Shown in pieces: positions 42,180 through 50,201 of a stretch of 64,000 nt of DNA. Numbering within the stretch: the first letter of the stretch is position 1; each line of letters opens with the position of its first letter. Source of the stretch: Rhodovulum marinum. Lineage in GTDB: Bacteria > Pseudomonadota > Alphaproteobacteria > Rhodobacterales > Rhodobacteraceae. The stretch is from positions 52,466-116,465 of the forward strand of contig NZ_SLXP01000001.1 in assembly GCF_004343075.1 (NCBI RefSeq), in the 5' to 3' direction. Under the pieces are notes generated by a model. It had not been told where the DNA came from. It saw only the letters and a list, made by a program, of their open reading frames with translations, and did not search any database. The position numbers were made by a program, and so were the translations under genes.

Positions 42180-42386
42180 CGTCACGTTCCTGTCTCGACC
42201 GGGGCCCTTACGATAACGTTGTGACGGCCCGGGCGAAAGCCGCCGTTCCGCCCACCGTCATATCGCGCCGTTCCTTACCAATTCGCTTCCCCCTAAATGG
42301 CGCGGAGGTCACCGGGTGCAAGCCCCCGGAAGAGCGAACCGCGCCACCGAACCGGGGCAGGTTGCCGCAGCCGCCGCGCGCGCCCC

Positions 42387-42845
42387 TCAGGCCAGGCGGT
42401 CTTTCACCATCGGCCCGACCGAGCCGAAATCCATGCGCCCGGCATAGTCCGCCTTGAGCTGGCCCATCACCCGGCCCATGTCGCGGATCGTGGCGGCGCC
42501 GGTCTTCTGGATCGCCGCGCCGATGGCCTGGGCGACCTCGTCCTCGGTCAGCTGGCGCGGCAGGAATTCCTCGATCACCGCCATCTCGGCGCGCTCGCGC
42601 TCGGCCAGGTCGAGCCGACCGCCCTCTTCGTAGGCGCGCGCGCTTTCCTGGCGCTGCTTGACCATGCGGCCCAGGATCGCCAGCACCTCGGCATCGCCCA
42701 CGCCCTCTTCGGCGCCTTCGCCGCGCAGCGCGATATCCTTGTCCTTGATCGCCGCGTTGATCAGCCGAAGCGTGCCCAGGCGCTCGGTCTCCTTGTTCTT
42801 CATCGCGGCCTTGAGTGCCGTCGAGATACGGGTTCTGAGGTCCAT
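42387..42845 (-). CDS. GatB/YqeY domain protein
   Basis: A 152-residue YqeY-type protein, starting MDLRTRISTALKAAMKNKE. It has the helical YqeY N-terminal segment with RLGTLRLINAAIKDKDI, then the GatB tail-like domain with EEFLPRQLTEDEV and the C-terminal MGRVMGQLKADYAGRMD. The domain resembles the tRNA-binding tail of the amidotransferase GatB, but the free-standing protein has no settled role. It is divergent from carA, with a shared promoter region of about 185 bp. Confidence 0.93.
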   Translation of the reverse strand: MDLRTRISTALKAAMKNKETERLGTLRLINAAIKDKDIALRGEGAEEGVGDAEVLAILGRMVKQRQESARAYEEGGRLDLAERERAEMAVIEEFLPRQLTEDEVAQAIGAAIQKTGAATIRDMGRVMGQLKADYAGRMDFGSVGPMVKDRLA

Positions 42846-42970
42846 CGGGGTCGCCTTCCGTCGCTTGCGCGTCAAGTTGGCGAAGATAGTGCCGCCCGCG
42901 GGGCGAGGCAAGTCGGGGCGGATCACGCCAAGTCATTGAAAACAATTAGTTTCGCATTTTGACGCGGGCC

Positions 42971-42999
42971 TTGATTCTTTGCCCACCCGGCCCTAGTGT
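42971..42999 (+). promoter_or_regulatory. Predicted carA promoter
   Basis: TTGATT (42971-42976), 17-nt spacer, TAGTGT (42994-42999). It lies 30 bp before the carA ATG, which has CAGGAG upstream. Confidence 0.45.
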
Positions 43000-43029
43000 C
43001 CGCGCGATCCCGCGCCCCAGGAGTTTCCC

Positions 43030-44184
43030 ATGCCCGCCGCTGCCAGCCCCCGCCCGACCGCCTGCCTGACGCTTGCCGACGGCACCGTGTTCTATGGCCA
43101 GGGCTTCGGCGCCACCGGCGAGACGGTGGCGGAACTGTGCTTCAACACCGCGATGACCGGCTACCAGGAAATCATGACCGACCCGTCCTATGCCGGGCAG
43201 GTGGTGACCTTTACCTTTCCGCATGTCGGTAATGTCGGCGTGAACCCCGAGGACGACGAGACCGCCGCCCCGGTCGCGGCCGGCATGGTCGTCAAGTGGG
43301 ACCCGACGGAACCGTCGAACTGGCGCGCGGCCGAACCGCTGACCGGCTGGCTGGCCAAGCAGGGCCGCATCGGCATCGGCGGGGTCGATACGCGGCGGCT
43401 GACCCGGGCGATCCGCCAGCAGGGCGCGCCCCACGTGGCGCTGGCCCATGACCCCGAGGGCAAGTTCGACATCGAGAAGCTGGTCGCCAAGGCGCGCGGG
43501 TTCTGCGGGCTGGAGGGGCTGGACCTGGCCAAGGATGTCACCTGCGCGCAATCCTATCGCTGGGACGAGATGCGCTGGGCCTGGCCCGAGGGATACAAGC
43601 GGCGCGAGGGGCCGGGCCACAAGGTCGTGGCGATCGACTATGGCGCGAAACGCAACATCCTGCGCTGCCTGGCCTCGGCGGGCTGCGACGTGACGGTGCT
43701 GCCGGCGACGGCCACCGCCGAGGACGTTCTGGCGCTGGACCCGGCGGGCGTGTTCCTGTCGAACGGGCCGGGCGACCCGGCGGCGACGGGCGAATACGCG
43801 GTGCCGATGATCCGCGAGGTTCTGGAAAGGGACATCCCCCTTTTCGGCATCTGCCTGGGCCACCAGATGCTGGCGCTGGCGCTGGGTGCGAAGACCATCA
43901 AGATGAACCACGGCCACCATGGCGCGAACCATCCGGTCAAGGACCTGGAGACCGGCAAGGTCGAGATCACCTCGATGAACCACGGGTTCACCGTGGACAG
44001 CCAGACCCTGCCCGCGGGGGTCAAGGAAACCCATGTCTCGCTGTTCGACGGATCGAATTGCGGCATCCGCATGGCCGACCGCCCGGTGTTCAGCGTGCAA
44101 TACCACCCCGAGGCCAGCCCGGGCCCGCAGGACAGCTATTACCTGTTCGAGCGCTTCGCCGCGGCGATGGCCGCGCGCGCCTGA
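43030..44184 (+). CDS. carA: Carbamoyl-phosphate synthase small subunit
   Basis: Glutaminase subunit that supplies ammonia to CarB for carbamoyl phosphate, feeding arginine and pyrimidine synthesis. The 384 residues have an N-terminal CPSase small domain (TLADGTVFYGQGFG, TAMTGYQEI) and a C-terminal class I glutamine amidotransferase domain. The nucleophilic Cys is in LFGICLGHQM near 277, and the His/Glu pair is in QYHPEASPGPQDS near 360. The pathway partner argF lies 10 kb away in the window; carB is not present here. Confidence 0.96.
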   Translation: MPAAASPRPTACLTLADGTVFYGQGFGATGETVAELCFNTAMTGYQEIMTDPSYAGQVVTFTFPHVGNVGVNPEDDETAAPVAAGMVVKWDPTEPSNWRAAEPLTGWLAKQGRIGIGGVDTRRLTRAIRQQGAPHVALAHDPEGKFDIEKLVAKARGFCGLEGLDLAKDVTCAQSYRWDEMRWAWPEGYKRREGPGHKVVAIDYGAKRNILRCLASAGCDVTVLPATATAEDVLALDPAGVFLSNGPGDPAATGEYAVPMIREVLERDIPLFGICLGHQMLALALGAKTIKMNHGHHGANHPVKDLETGKVEITSMNHGFTVDSQTLPAGVKETHVSLFDGSNCGIRMADRPVFSVQYHPEASPGPQDSYYLFERFAAAMAARA

Positions 44185-44242
44185 CCCCGGCACCGCGACC
44201 GGCCAACTCACGCCCTGCAACCGACTGTACGGATGCGTGATT

Positions 44243-44278
44243 TTGACGCAGGCCGGCACCTGTGATACCCTTGGGTAT
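44243..44278 (+). promoter_or_regulatory. Predicted promoter overlapped by a palindrome
   Basis: TTGACG (44243-44248), 17-nt spacer, TACCCT (44266-44271). A perfect palindrome ATACCC-TT-GGGTAT (44265-44278) covers the -10, 33 bp before the hemolysin III gene. A repressor bound there would block the promoter. Confidence 0.4.
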
Positions 44279-44310
44279 TGCTGGGGCAAGCTGGTTGCGT
44301 AGGGGTTGTC

Positions 44311-44979
44311 ATGAGTGAACTGTATCCGCCCGATGCCCGGGCAGAGCGTCCCTATACACGGGCAGAACGCCTGTCGGACGCGGTGGTGCATGTCATGGGT
44401 CTGGCCGGGGTGGCGATCGGGGTGCCGATCCTGGTCACGCTGGCCGTGCTGTTCCGCGGCGATGGCGCGGCGATCCTGGGCATCACGGTCTACGGCGCGG
44501 CGCTGTTCGCGATGATCGGCTTTTCGGCACTGTATCACATGGTGCAGCACCCGGACTGGACACCGATTTTCCGCAGGCTGGACCATTCCGCCATCTACTG
44601 GAAGATCGCGGGCACCTATACGCCCTTCACCCTGTTGTCGGGCGGGCATGGCGCGGGGCTGCTGGCGGGGCTGTGGGCCGCGGCGATGGCGGGGACCGGG
44701 CTGCGCGTGCTGGCGCCGCACCGGTTCCGCGCGGTCAACCTGATGCTGTACCCGGCGATGGGCTGGGCGGGCGCGGTGGCGGGCTGGAGCCTGTTCGCCA
44801 CGCTGCCGCCGATGGTTCTGGGCCTGATCGTCGCGGGCGGCGTCCTGTATACGGTGGGCATGGTGTTCTACCTGTGGGAGCGGCTGCCCTATCACAACAC
44901 GATCTGGCATGTGTTCGTCCTGGTCGCCACGATGCTGTTCTTCGCGGCGGTGACCGCGCAGGTGATCCAGACCGCCTGA
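44311..44979 (+). CDS. Hemolysin III / PAQR family membrane protein
   Basis: Seven-transmembrane protein of the PAQR (adiponectin-receptor-like) / hemolysin III family, 222 residues from MSELYPPD. Zinc-site and family motifs are present: an early His in VVHVMGLAG, FSALYHM, DHSAIYWKIAGTYTPF and HNTIWHVFV near the C-terminus. Bacterial members are proposed membrane-homeostasis or lipid hydrolases; the haemolysin name is historical and does not imply a toxin. The next gene starts about 60 bp downstream. Confidence 0.9.
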   Translation: MSELYPPDARAERPYTRAERLSDAVVHVMGLAGVAIGVPILVTLAVLFRGDGAAILGITVYGAALFAMIGFSALYHMVQHPDWTPIFRRLDHSAIYWKIAGTYTPFTLLSGGHGAGLLAGLWAAAMAGTGLRVLAPHRFRAVNLMLYPAMGWAGAVAGWSLFATLPPMVLGLIVAGGVLYTVGMVFYLWERLPYHNTIWHVFVLVATMLFFAAVTAQVIQTA

Positions 44980-45042
44980 GCGCCCCGCCCTCGACACACG
45001 CCCCGGTTGCCCTGCTATAAGGAGGGTCGGAGGGACGGAAAG

Positions 45043-46320
45043 ATGCGTGTCGTCATCGGGGTCTTGTCCATCGTCCTGGCGCTGGCCGCGATGTGGGTGC
45101 TGAGCCGGGACCTGTTGCCGCCCAAGGAGGTTCGGCTGGCCGCGGGCGCGCCGGGCGGCGGCTATTGGGCGATCGCCGAACGCTATCGCGACCGGCTGGC
45201 GCGCGACGGCATCCGGCTGGAGATCATCGAAAGCACTGGGTCGGTCGGAAACGCCGAGTTGCTGCGCGGGGGCGCGGCCGACGTGGCGCTGTTGCAGGGG
45301 GGCGTCGCGCCCCCCGGCGGGGTCGAGTCGCTGGGCGCGATGTTCCTGGAACCGATGTTCTTCTTCGCGCGCCGCGGGGCGGAATTGCCGGCGAACCCGG
45401 GCCGCTGGGCCGGGCTGCGGGTCGCGGCGGGGGGCGCGGGGTCGGGTACCGCGGCGGCGTTCGACGGGCTGGAACGCGCGGCGGGGCTGGCGCCCGGTGC
45501 GGTCACGCGGCTGGCCCTGGGGGGCGCGCAGGCCGCCGACGCGCTGCGGACGGGCGCGGCCGATATCGCGGTCTTCGTCGCGCCGCTGAGCGCGCCCTAC
45601 CTGGCGCCGCTGTTCGTCGATCCCGGCGTGGTGCTGATGCGGCTGGACCACATGACGGCGCTGTCGCGGCGGATGATCCAGACCGAGGTCATCACCCTGC
45701 CCGCCGCGGGCATCGATTTCGACCCGGTGGTGCCGCCGGACGATCTGCGGATGCTGGCGATGGTGGCGCAGCTGGTGGCGCGCGACGACCTGCACCCGTC
45801 GCTGGTGGACCGGCTGGCCATGGCGGCGCGCGGCATCCATTCGGGCGCGGACGCGATCACCCCGGCGGGGCGGTTCCCCGCCGCCGAGCCCGGCCCGCTG
45901 CCGATGAACGCCTATGCCGCGACGCTGATCCGCGAGGGGCCCAGTTCGTTGCAGGACGTGCTGCCCTATTGGGTGGTGGCGCAGGTCAACCGGTTCGCCA
46001 TCCTGCTGTTGCCGCTGGTGTTCATCGCGGTGCCGCTGATCCGGGCATTGCCGGGGCTGTATGCCTGGCAGATGCGGCGGCGCGTGTTCCGCTATTACCG
46101 CGCGATCCGGGAAATCGACATGGACGCCCGCGCCGCGGCCTCGCATGACCGGCTGGAGGCGCTGGTGCAGGCGCTGGACGGGATCGACGCCGAGCTGGCA
46201 CGCCTGTCGCTGCCCCCGCCCTATCGCGACCGCGCCTATACCGCGCAGATCCACATCAACCTGGTGCGCCAGCGGATCGAGGCGCGGCTGGACCGGATGG
46301 CCCCCCGCGCCGCCGATTGA
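45043..46320 (+). CDS. TAXI-family TRAP-type solute-binding protein with C-terminal membrane anchor
   Basis: A 425-residue protein from MRVVIG (GGAGGGACGG upstream). An N-terminal hydrophobic segment (about 3-22) leads to a TAXI-type binding domain with RLAAGAPGGGYW, ELLRGGAADVALLQGG, MFFFARRG and AAGGAGSGTAAAFD. After it, a second membrane segment (about 318-340, FAILLLPLVFIAVPLI) leads to a cytoplasmic, Arg-rich helical tail of about 85 residues. The receptor is therefore probably tethered at both ends. No TRAP permease (DctM/DctQM) is adjacent, so it may act as a sensor or serve a distant permease. Ligand unknown. Confidence 0.85.
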   Translation: MRVVIGVLSIVLALAAMWVLSRDLLPPKEVRLAAGAPGGGYWAIAERYRDRLARDGIRLEIIESTGSVGNAELLRGGAADVALLQGGVAPPGGVESLGAMFLEPMFFFARRGAELPANPGRWAGLRVAAGGAGSGTAAAFDGLERAAGLAPGAVTRLALGGAQAADALRTGAADIAVFVAPLSAPYLAPLFVDPGVVLMRLDHMTALSRRMIQTEVITLPAAGIDFDPVVPPDDLRMLAMVAQLVARDDLHPSLVDRLAMAARGIHSGADAITPAGRFPAAEPGPLPMNAYAATLIREGPSSLQDVLPYWVVAQVNRFAILLLPLVFIAVPLIRALPGLYAWQMRRRVFRYYRAIREIDMDARAAASHDRLEALVQALDGIDAELARLSLPPPYRDRAYTAQIHINLVRQRIEARLDRMAPRAAD

Positions 46321-46424
46321 ATTTTTCGGCGGAATCTGGCATGGTGCGCGGCAGTTCCCGCCGGTCCGCAAGGGCGCGTCAGTCGCCCGGGATGCCGGCA
46401 GGCCCCTGAACCCGAGGCAGACAG

Positions 46425-46721
46425 ATGAAGAGACTTGCGCTTGCGGCGATCCTCGCCGCGCTTTGCACCCCCGCCATGGCGGGTCCGATCGAGCGGGCCT
46501 GCCTGGGGTCGGACCGGCCCGGCGTATCGCGCGGGCTGTGCGGCTGCATCCAGCATGCCGCGGACCTGACGCTGACCCAAGGCGACCAGAAACAGGCCGC
46601 CCGATTCTTCCGCGACCCGCACCAGGCGCAGGTCATCCGCCAGTCGGACCGGCGCAGCGACGCCGCCTTCTGGGAACGGTACAAGCGGTTCGGTGCCACC
46701 GCCGAGGCCTTTTGCGGCTAG
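46425..46721 (+). CDS. Small secreted cysteine-containing protein
   Basis: 98 residues: signal peptide 1-19 (MKRLALAAILAALCTPAMAG), mature chain of about 79 residues with four cysteines (ERAC, LCGCIQ, AFCG) that could form two disulfides. Conserved-looking segments are RGLCGCIQHAADLTL and FWERYKRFGATAEAFCG. It resembles a small Rhodobacterales family sometimes given the doubtful label arginine transporter; nothing supports transport. Function unknown. It lies downstream of the TAXI-type gene. Confidence 0.8.
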   Translation: MKRLALAAILAALCTPAMAGPIERACLGSDRPGVSRGLCGCIQHAADLTLTQGDQKQAARFFRDPHQAQVIRQSDRRSDAAFWERYKRFGATAEAFCG

Positions 46722-46740
46722 GCCCGCGGGGGCGCGGCCG

Positions 46741-47193
46741 TTACCGGGCCAGCTGGCGCAGCAGCCCGCGCGAGGCATCCTCGATCAGGTCCAGCACCAG
46801 GTCGAACCCGCCCTCGTAATAGGGGTCGGGCACCTCGTCGCGCGGGCTGTCGGCATAGTCGAGAAACAGCCGCACCGGCGTTTCGGACCCCGGCGGGCGC
46901 ATCCGTTCAAGATCGGCCAGGTTCGAGCGGTCCATCGCCAGGATAAGGTCGAAACCGGCGAAATCGGCGGGCCGCACCTGCCGGGCGCGCAGCGCGCCCA
47001 GGTCATAGCCCCGCGCCGCCGCCTCGCGCAGCGCGCGGCCATCGGGCGGGTCGCCCACGTGCCAGCCGCCGGTGCCCGCGCTGTCGACCGCGACCGGCAC
47101 GCCCGCCTGCGCGGCCAGCGTTTCGAACACGCCATGCGCGGTGGGCGAGCGGCAGATATTGCCGAGACAGACGAACAGGATGCGGGTGGTCAT
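46741..47193 (-). CDS. Low molecular weight protein-tyrosine phosphatase
   Basis: 150-residue LMW-PTP. The P-loop CLGNICRSP is at 9-17, with the nucleophilic Cys9 and Arg15. The general-acid Asp lies in VPDPYYEGG near 123, followed by aromatic residues as usual. Bacterial members dephosphorylate tyrosine kinases of polysaccharide export or arsenate-like substrates; no such partner is adjacent. It is divergent from the sirtuin gene with about 50 bp between starts. Confidence 0.93.
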   Translation of the reverse strand: MTTRILFVCLGNICRSPTAHGVFETLAAQAGVPVAVDSAGTGGWHVGDPPDGRALREAAARGYDLGALRARQVRPADFAGFDLILAMDRSNLADLERMRPPGSETPVRLFLDYADSPRDEVPDPYYEGGFDLVLDLIEDASRGLLRQLAR

Positions 47194-47244
47194 GGGCGGT
47201 TCCTTTCGGCAAGCTCGGCCCGAGTGTTAGCCGAGGAGGCGGCG

Positions 47245-47937
47245 ATGACCAAGATCGTGATTCTGACCGGCGCGGGCATTTCGGCCGAAAGCGGGCTGGG
47301 CACGTTCCGCGACGCGGGCGGCATCTGGACGAAATACGACCTGGGCGAGGTGGCCACGCCCGAGGGGTTCGCGCGCAATCCGGCGCTGGTCCACGAATTC
47401 TACAACGCCCGGCGCAAGAACGCGGCCGAGGCGATCCCGAACGCCGCGCACGCGGCGCTGGCGCGGCTGGAACGCGCGATGCCGGGCGAGGTTCTGATCG
47501 TCACCCAGAACATCGACGACCTGCATGAACGCGCGGGCAGCACCGCCGTCTGGCACATGCACGGGCAGATGACCCGCGCCCGCTGCGCGGCCTGCGGCGA
47601 GACCTGGGACGCGCCGATGGCGATGCGGCCGGACGACCCCTGCCCGGCCTGCGCCGCCCCCGCGACGCGGCCGGATATCGTGTGGTTCGGCGAGTTTCCC
47701 TATCACATGGAGGCGATCTGGGAGGCGCTGCGCGCGGCCGAGATTTTCGTGGCGATCGGCACCTCGGGCAGCGTCTATCCGGCGGCGGCCTTCGTGCAGG
47801 ATGCGGGCCGCGCGGGCGCGCATACGCTGGAACTGAACCTGGAGCCGTCCGAGACGGTCGGCGATTTCGCCGAGGCGCGGCACGGCCCCGCCTCGGAGAT
47901 CGTGCCGGCCTGGGTGGAGGAAATGCTGCGCTGCTAG
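47245..47937 (+). CDS. cobB: NAD-dependent protein deacylase, sirtuin class III
   Basis: Sir2 enzyme removing acyl groups from lysine with NAD. From the ATG at 47245 (GAGGAGG upstream) it has 230 residues. NAD-binding GAGISAESGLGTFRD (about 8-22), TQNIDDLHERAG near 90 and the catalytic His in WHMHGQM near 107 are present. The zinc site is CAACGETW plus CPACAAP. FYNARRKN near 50 carries the Tyr-x-x-Arg pair that marks class III sirtuins able to remove succinyl or malonyl groups. Members with this pair often retain deacetylase activity. Confidence 0.94.
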   Translation: MTKIVILTGAGISAESGLGTFRDAGGIWTKYDLGEVATPEGFARNPALVHEFYNARRKNAAEAIPNAAHAALARLERAMPGEVLIVTQNIDDLHERAGSTAVWHMHGQMTRARCAACGETWDAPMAMRPDDPCPACAAPATRPDIVWFGEFPYHMEAIWEALRAAEIFVAIGTSGSVYPAAAFVQDAGRAGAHTLELNLEPSETVGDFAEARHGPASEIVPAWVEEMLRC

Positions 47938-47979
47938 GCGCGGCGCCCGGCCTGGCGGGGGCCGGGCCGGGCGCGGGGA

Positions 47980-48459
47980 TCAGTTCCCCATCTTCTTCAT
48001 CTGCATGCCGCCGCCCATCGGGTCGCGGGTCAGGTCGACGGGGATTTCGACGGTCATCTCGCCCGCCTTTTCGAAGGTCAGCGTCACGGTGACCGTATCG
48101 CCCTGTTCCAGCGGCCGGGTCAGGCCAAGGAACATGACATGGTCGCCGCCGCGTTTCAGGTCGCGGGTGCCGCCGGCGGGGATGGGGAAACCTTCCTCGA
48201 CCTCGACCATCTTCATCACGCCGCCCTCGGCGGCGACATGGGTGTGCAGCTCGACCTTGGCGGCGACGTCCGAGGCGGCGGCGACAAGCCGGTCGTCCTG
48301 GGTACCGGTATTGACCAGCGTCATGAAGGCCGCGCCGGATTTCGACATCATGGTCGAGGCGCGCGCATACGGGTCCTGGACGGCGATATCACCGGCCAGC
48401 GCGGGAAGAGCGGGCAGAAGCGCAAGGGCGCCTGCGAAAAGCATGGATTTCGGGGACAT
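47980..48459 (-). CDS. PCu(A)C family copper chaperone
   Basis: Periplasmic Cu(I) chaperone of 159 residues that delivers copper to cytochrome oxidase assembly. Signal peptide 1-22 (MSPKSMLFAGALALLPALPALA), then the cupredoxin-like domain with the ligand set H/M: HTHVAAEGGVMKM near 71-83 and GDHVMFLGL near 104-112. The C-terminus is Met-rich (DPMGGGMQMKKM), a likely extra copper site. AGGAGG precedes the ATG. The gene just upstream on the same strand encodes a small secreted protein common next to this family. Confidence 0.93.
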   Translation of the reverse strand: MSPKSMLFAGALALLPALPALAGDIAVQDPYARASTMMSKSGAAFMTLVNTGTQDDRLVAAASDVAAKVELHTHVAAEGGVMKMVEVEEGFPIPAGGTRDLKRGGDHVMFLGLTRPLEQGDTVTVTLTFEKAGEMTVEIPVDLTRDPMGGGMQMKKMGN

Positions 48460-48505
48460 CGGTCCCTCCTGTGTTCTGGTGTCGTCGGGTTTGGGTCTGT
48501 GCGGG

Positions 48506-48856
48506 TCAGGCCATGGCGCGCGGCGGCCCGCGCGAGCGGGGCGCGGCACCGGCGCGGCCCGCGGGCAGGCCCGCCACAGCCGGCGCGGCCATCGCCACAA
48601 GGCGCATCCCGCGCCCGGGCAGCGCCGGGGCCGGCGCGACCAGGGCGGCCAGCGCCGCCAGACCGTCGGGACAGGGATGCGCGGGGCCGACCGGGTTGCC
48701 GTCGGCGTCGATGTCGATCGCCTGCAGCCCCATCCCGGTGCAGATCACGACCGTGCCCGCCGGCGCGGCCTGGCCGCGCGCCATCGCAAGGCCGAGCGAG
48801 GCAAACCCGAGAGCCAGCGCGAGGCAAAGGGCAAGGGCGGGGCGCAGATGTCGCAT
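48506..48856 (-). CDS. Small exported protein, DUF2946-like
   Basis: 116 residues from MRHLRPALAL: a signal peptide (about 1-27, rich in Ala/Leu), then VICTGMGLQAIDIDADGNPVG, a PCPDG motif and an Ala/Pro-rich tail. The context beside PCu(A)C and the Cys-containing CTG/CPDG motifs resemble the DUF2946-type proteins found with copper-homeostasis genes. It is 46 bp upstream of the chaperone on the same strand. Function unproven. Confidence 0.65.
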   Translation of the reverse strand: MRHLRPALALCLALALGFASLGLAMARGQAAPAGTVVICTGMGLQAIDIDADGNPVGPAHPCPDGLAALAALVAPAPALPGRGMRLVAMAAPAVAGLPAGRAGAAPRSRGPPRAMA

Positions 48857-48940
48857 CGCCCCCGTTCTAGGCCGCCGCACCGGACCGGGAAAGAAGAATC
48901 GCACCATGCCCGCCGGGGCGGCGCGGTGCCGGCCACGCGA

Positions 48941-48970
48941 AACGGCCCCGCGCGGGGGCGCGGGGCCGTT
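48941..48970 (-). terminator. Hairpin terminator downstream of rpmB
   Basis: Perfect 13-bp stem AACGGCCCCGCGC / GCGCGGGGCCGTT with a 4-nt loop, 34 nt past the rpmB stop, ending in TTT on the minus strand. Confidence 0.75.
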
Positions 48971-49004
48971 CTATCCGTAACCGGGACTTACCGGGATCGA
49001 AGGG

Positions 49005-49292
49005 TCAGGCGGCCGCCTGGGCCTTTTCGATGTCTTTCTTGATCTTCAGCGCCTTGTCCGACAGTTCGGCATCGCTGGCCTTGGCCAGGAAGGCGTCGAG
49101 ACCGCCGCGGTGGTCGACGGTGCGCAGCGCCGAGGCCGAGACGCGCAGCTTGAACGACCGGCCCAGCGTGTCGGAGATCAGCGTCACGTCGTTCAGGTTC
49201 GGCAGGAACCGGCGCTTGGTCTTGTTGTTGGCGTGGCTGACATTGTTGCCAGTCATCGGGCCTTTTCCGGTCAGTTCGCAGACGCGCGACAT
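49005..49292 (-). CDS. rpmB: 50S ribosomal protein L28
   Basis: 95-residue L28, beginning [29 protein letters not shown] split across the conserved N-terminal region. It has the downstream [20 protein letters not shown] segment and a lysine-rich C-terminal helix typical of alphaproteobacteria. A single cysteine is retained in place of a zinc site. A strong TTGACG-N17-TATGGC promoter and a perfect hairpin terminator flank it, so it is monocistronic. Confidence 0.96.
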   Translation of the reverse strand: MSRVCELTGKGPMTGNNVSHANNKTKRRFLPNLNDVTLISDTLGRSFKLRVSASALRTVDHRGGLDAFLAKASDAELSDKALKIKKDIEKAQAAA

Positions 49293-49360
49293 GGGTGTGT
49301 TCCTCGTCTCGATAAAGCAACCGGCGCCGCCCGGGGCAGCGCCGCAAATTCCGTCCGGGT

Positions 49361-49389
49361 GCCATAAGGGCAATCCGGCAGGGCGTCAA
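49361..49389 (-). promoter_or_regulatory. Predicted rpmB promoter
   Basis: TTGACG (49389-49384), 17-nt spacer, TATGGC (49366-49361) on the minus strand, about 70 nt before the rpmB start. It is the best -35 in the window. Confidence 0.6.
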
Positions 49390-49421
49390 GCGATTCATGC
49401 CCGGCGCGCGCCGGTCGGGGC

Positions 49422-49439
49422 GGTGGGTTGGCCCCCACC
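49422..49439. repeat. Small inverted repeat GGTGGG / CCCACC
   Basis: GGTGGG-TTGGCC-CCCACC followed by CTACG, about 20 nt after the stop of the glutamine-amidotransferase gene on the minus strand. The same kind of GGGTGGGTT element is scattered in related genomes (recollection); here it may help end transcription. Confidence 0.45.
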
Positions 49440-49460
49440 CTACGCGACCCCGCACGGTCC

Positions 49461-50201
49461 CTAGCCGCGCGCGTAGCGATCCACGAAGCGTTTCAGCACG
49501 ATCTCGGGCACGCGCACGTCCTCGGCCCGGCACATCGCCACCAGATCCGCGGCGGTTTCGGGCGGGAAATAGCCGCGGTCCTTGTAGATGCGGATGCGCA
49601 GCTCGAACCCGTCGCTGTCGGCCTCGGGGTGGAACTGGGTGGCATAGACGTTTTCGCCGTAGCGGATCATCTGGAACGGGCACGGGTCCGACGCCAGAAG
49701 ATGCGCACAGCCCCGGGGCAGGTCCTGCACCGCCTCCTTGTGGCCGACGAAGGCGCGGAAGCGGTCGGGCACATCGGCCAGAAGCGGGTCGGCGCGGCCC
49801 GCCGGGGTCAGCGTGCAGGTGGTCGCGCCCACGGGTTCGGAATAGCGCCGCTTGGACACCTCGGCGCCCAGGTGATGGGCGAGGATGCCGATGCCGTAAC
49901 AGCAGCCCATGAAGGGGAAATCGCGCGCCGTGATCTCGGGCATGAGGCCCATGACGGCGGTTTCGATCGCCTTTTCGACGGGGGATTTCGCGTCCTCGGG
50001 GTCGGACACGCAGCCCGGCCCGCCGCCCACGATCACCCCGGAATAGGCGTCGAGCGTCAGGCCTTCGGGGATCGGGTCGCGGTCCAGACGGATGCGGTGG
50101 GCCTGGTCGGGGCGCAGCCCGCCCTTGCGCAAAATCGCGGCGAACTCGTCGTCGGAGGCCTCGGTCTCGGGGCGCAGTTGCAGCACGAGGAACGGCTTCA
50201 C
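49461..50201 (-). CDS. Class I glutamine amidotransferase-like protein
   Basis: GMP-synthase-like stand-alone amidotransferase domain, 246 residues. The nucleophile elbow is [12 protein letters not shown] with Cys near 100, and the His-x-Glu is in QFHPEAD near 195, so the triad is intact. [13 protein letters not shown] near 57 is the family's first loop. The GTG start at 50201 overlaps the meaB TGA (GTGA). No synthase partner is encoded nearby; the physiological acceptor is unknown. Confidence 0.88.
   Translation of the reverse strand: MKPFLVLQLRPETEASDDEFAAILRKGGLRPDQAHRIRLDRDPIPEGLTLDAYSGVIVGGGPGCVSDPEDAKSPVEKAIETAVMGLMPEITARDFPFMGCCYGIGILAHHLGAEVSKRRYSEPVGATTCTLTPAGRADPLLADVPDRFRAFVGHKEAVQDLPRGCAHLLASDPCPFQMIRYGENVYATQFHPEADSDGFELRIRIYKDRGYFPPETAADLVAMCRAEDVRVPEIVLKRFVDRYARG

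Noticed and set aside
42208..42261. 17-codon frame on the minus strand upstream of the small membrane gene
   Set aside because: It has AAGGA about 10 nt upstream but no conserved-looking sequence; a chance frame is as likely.
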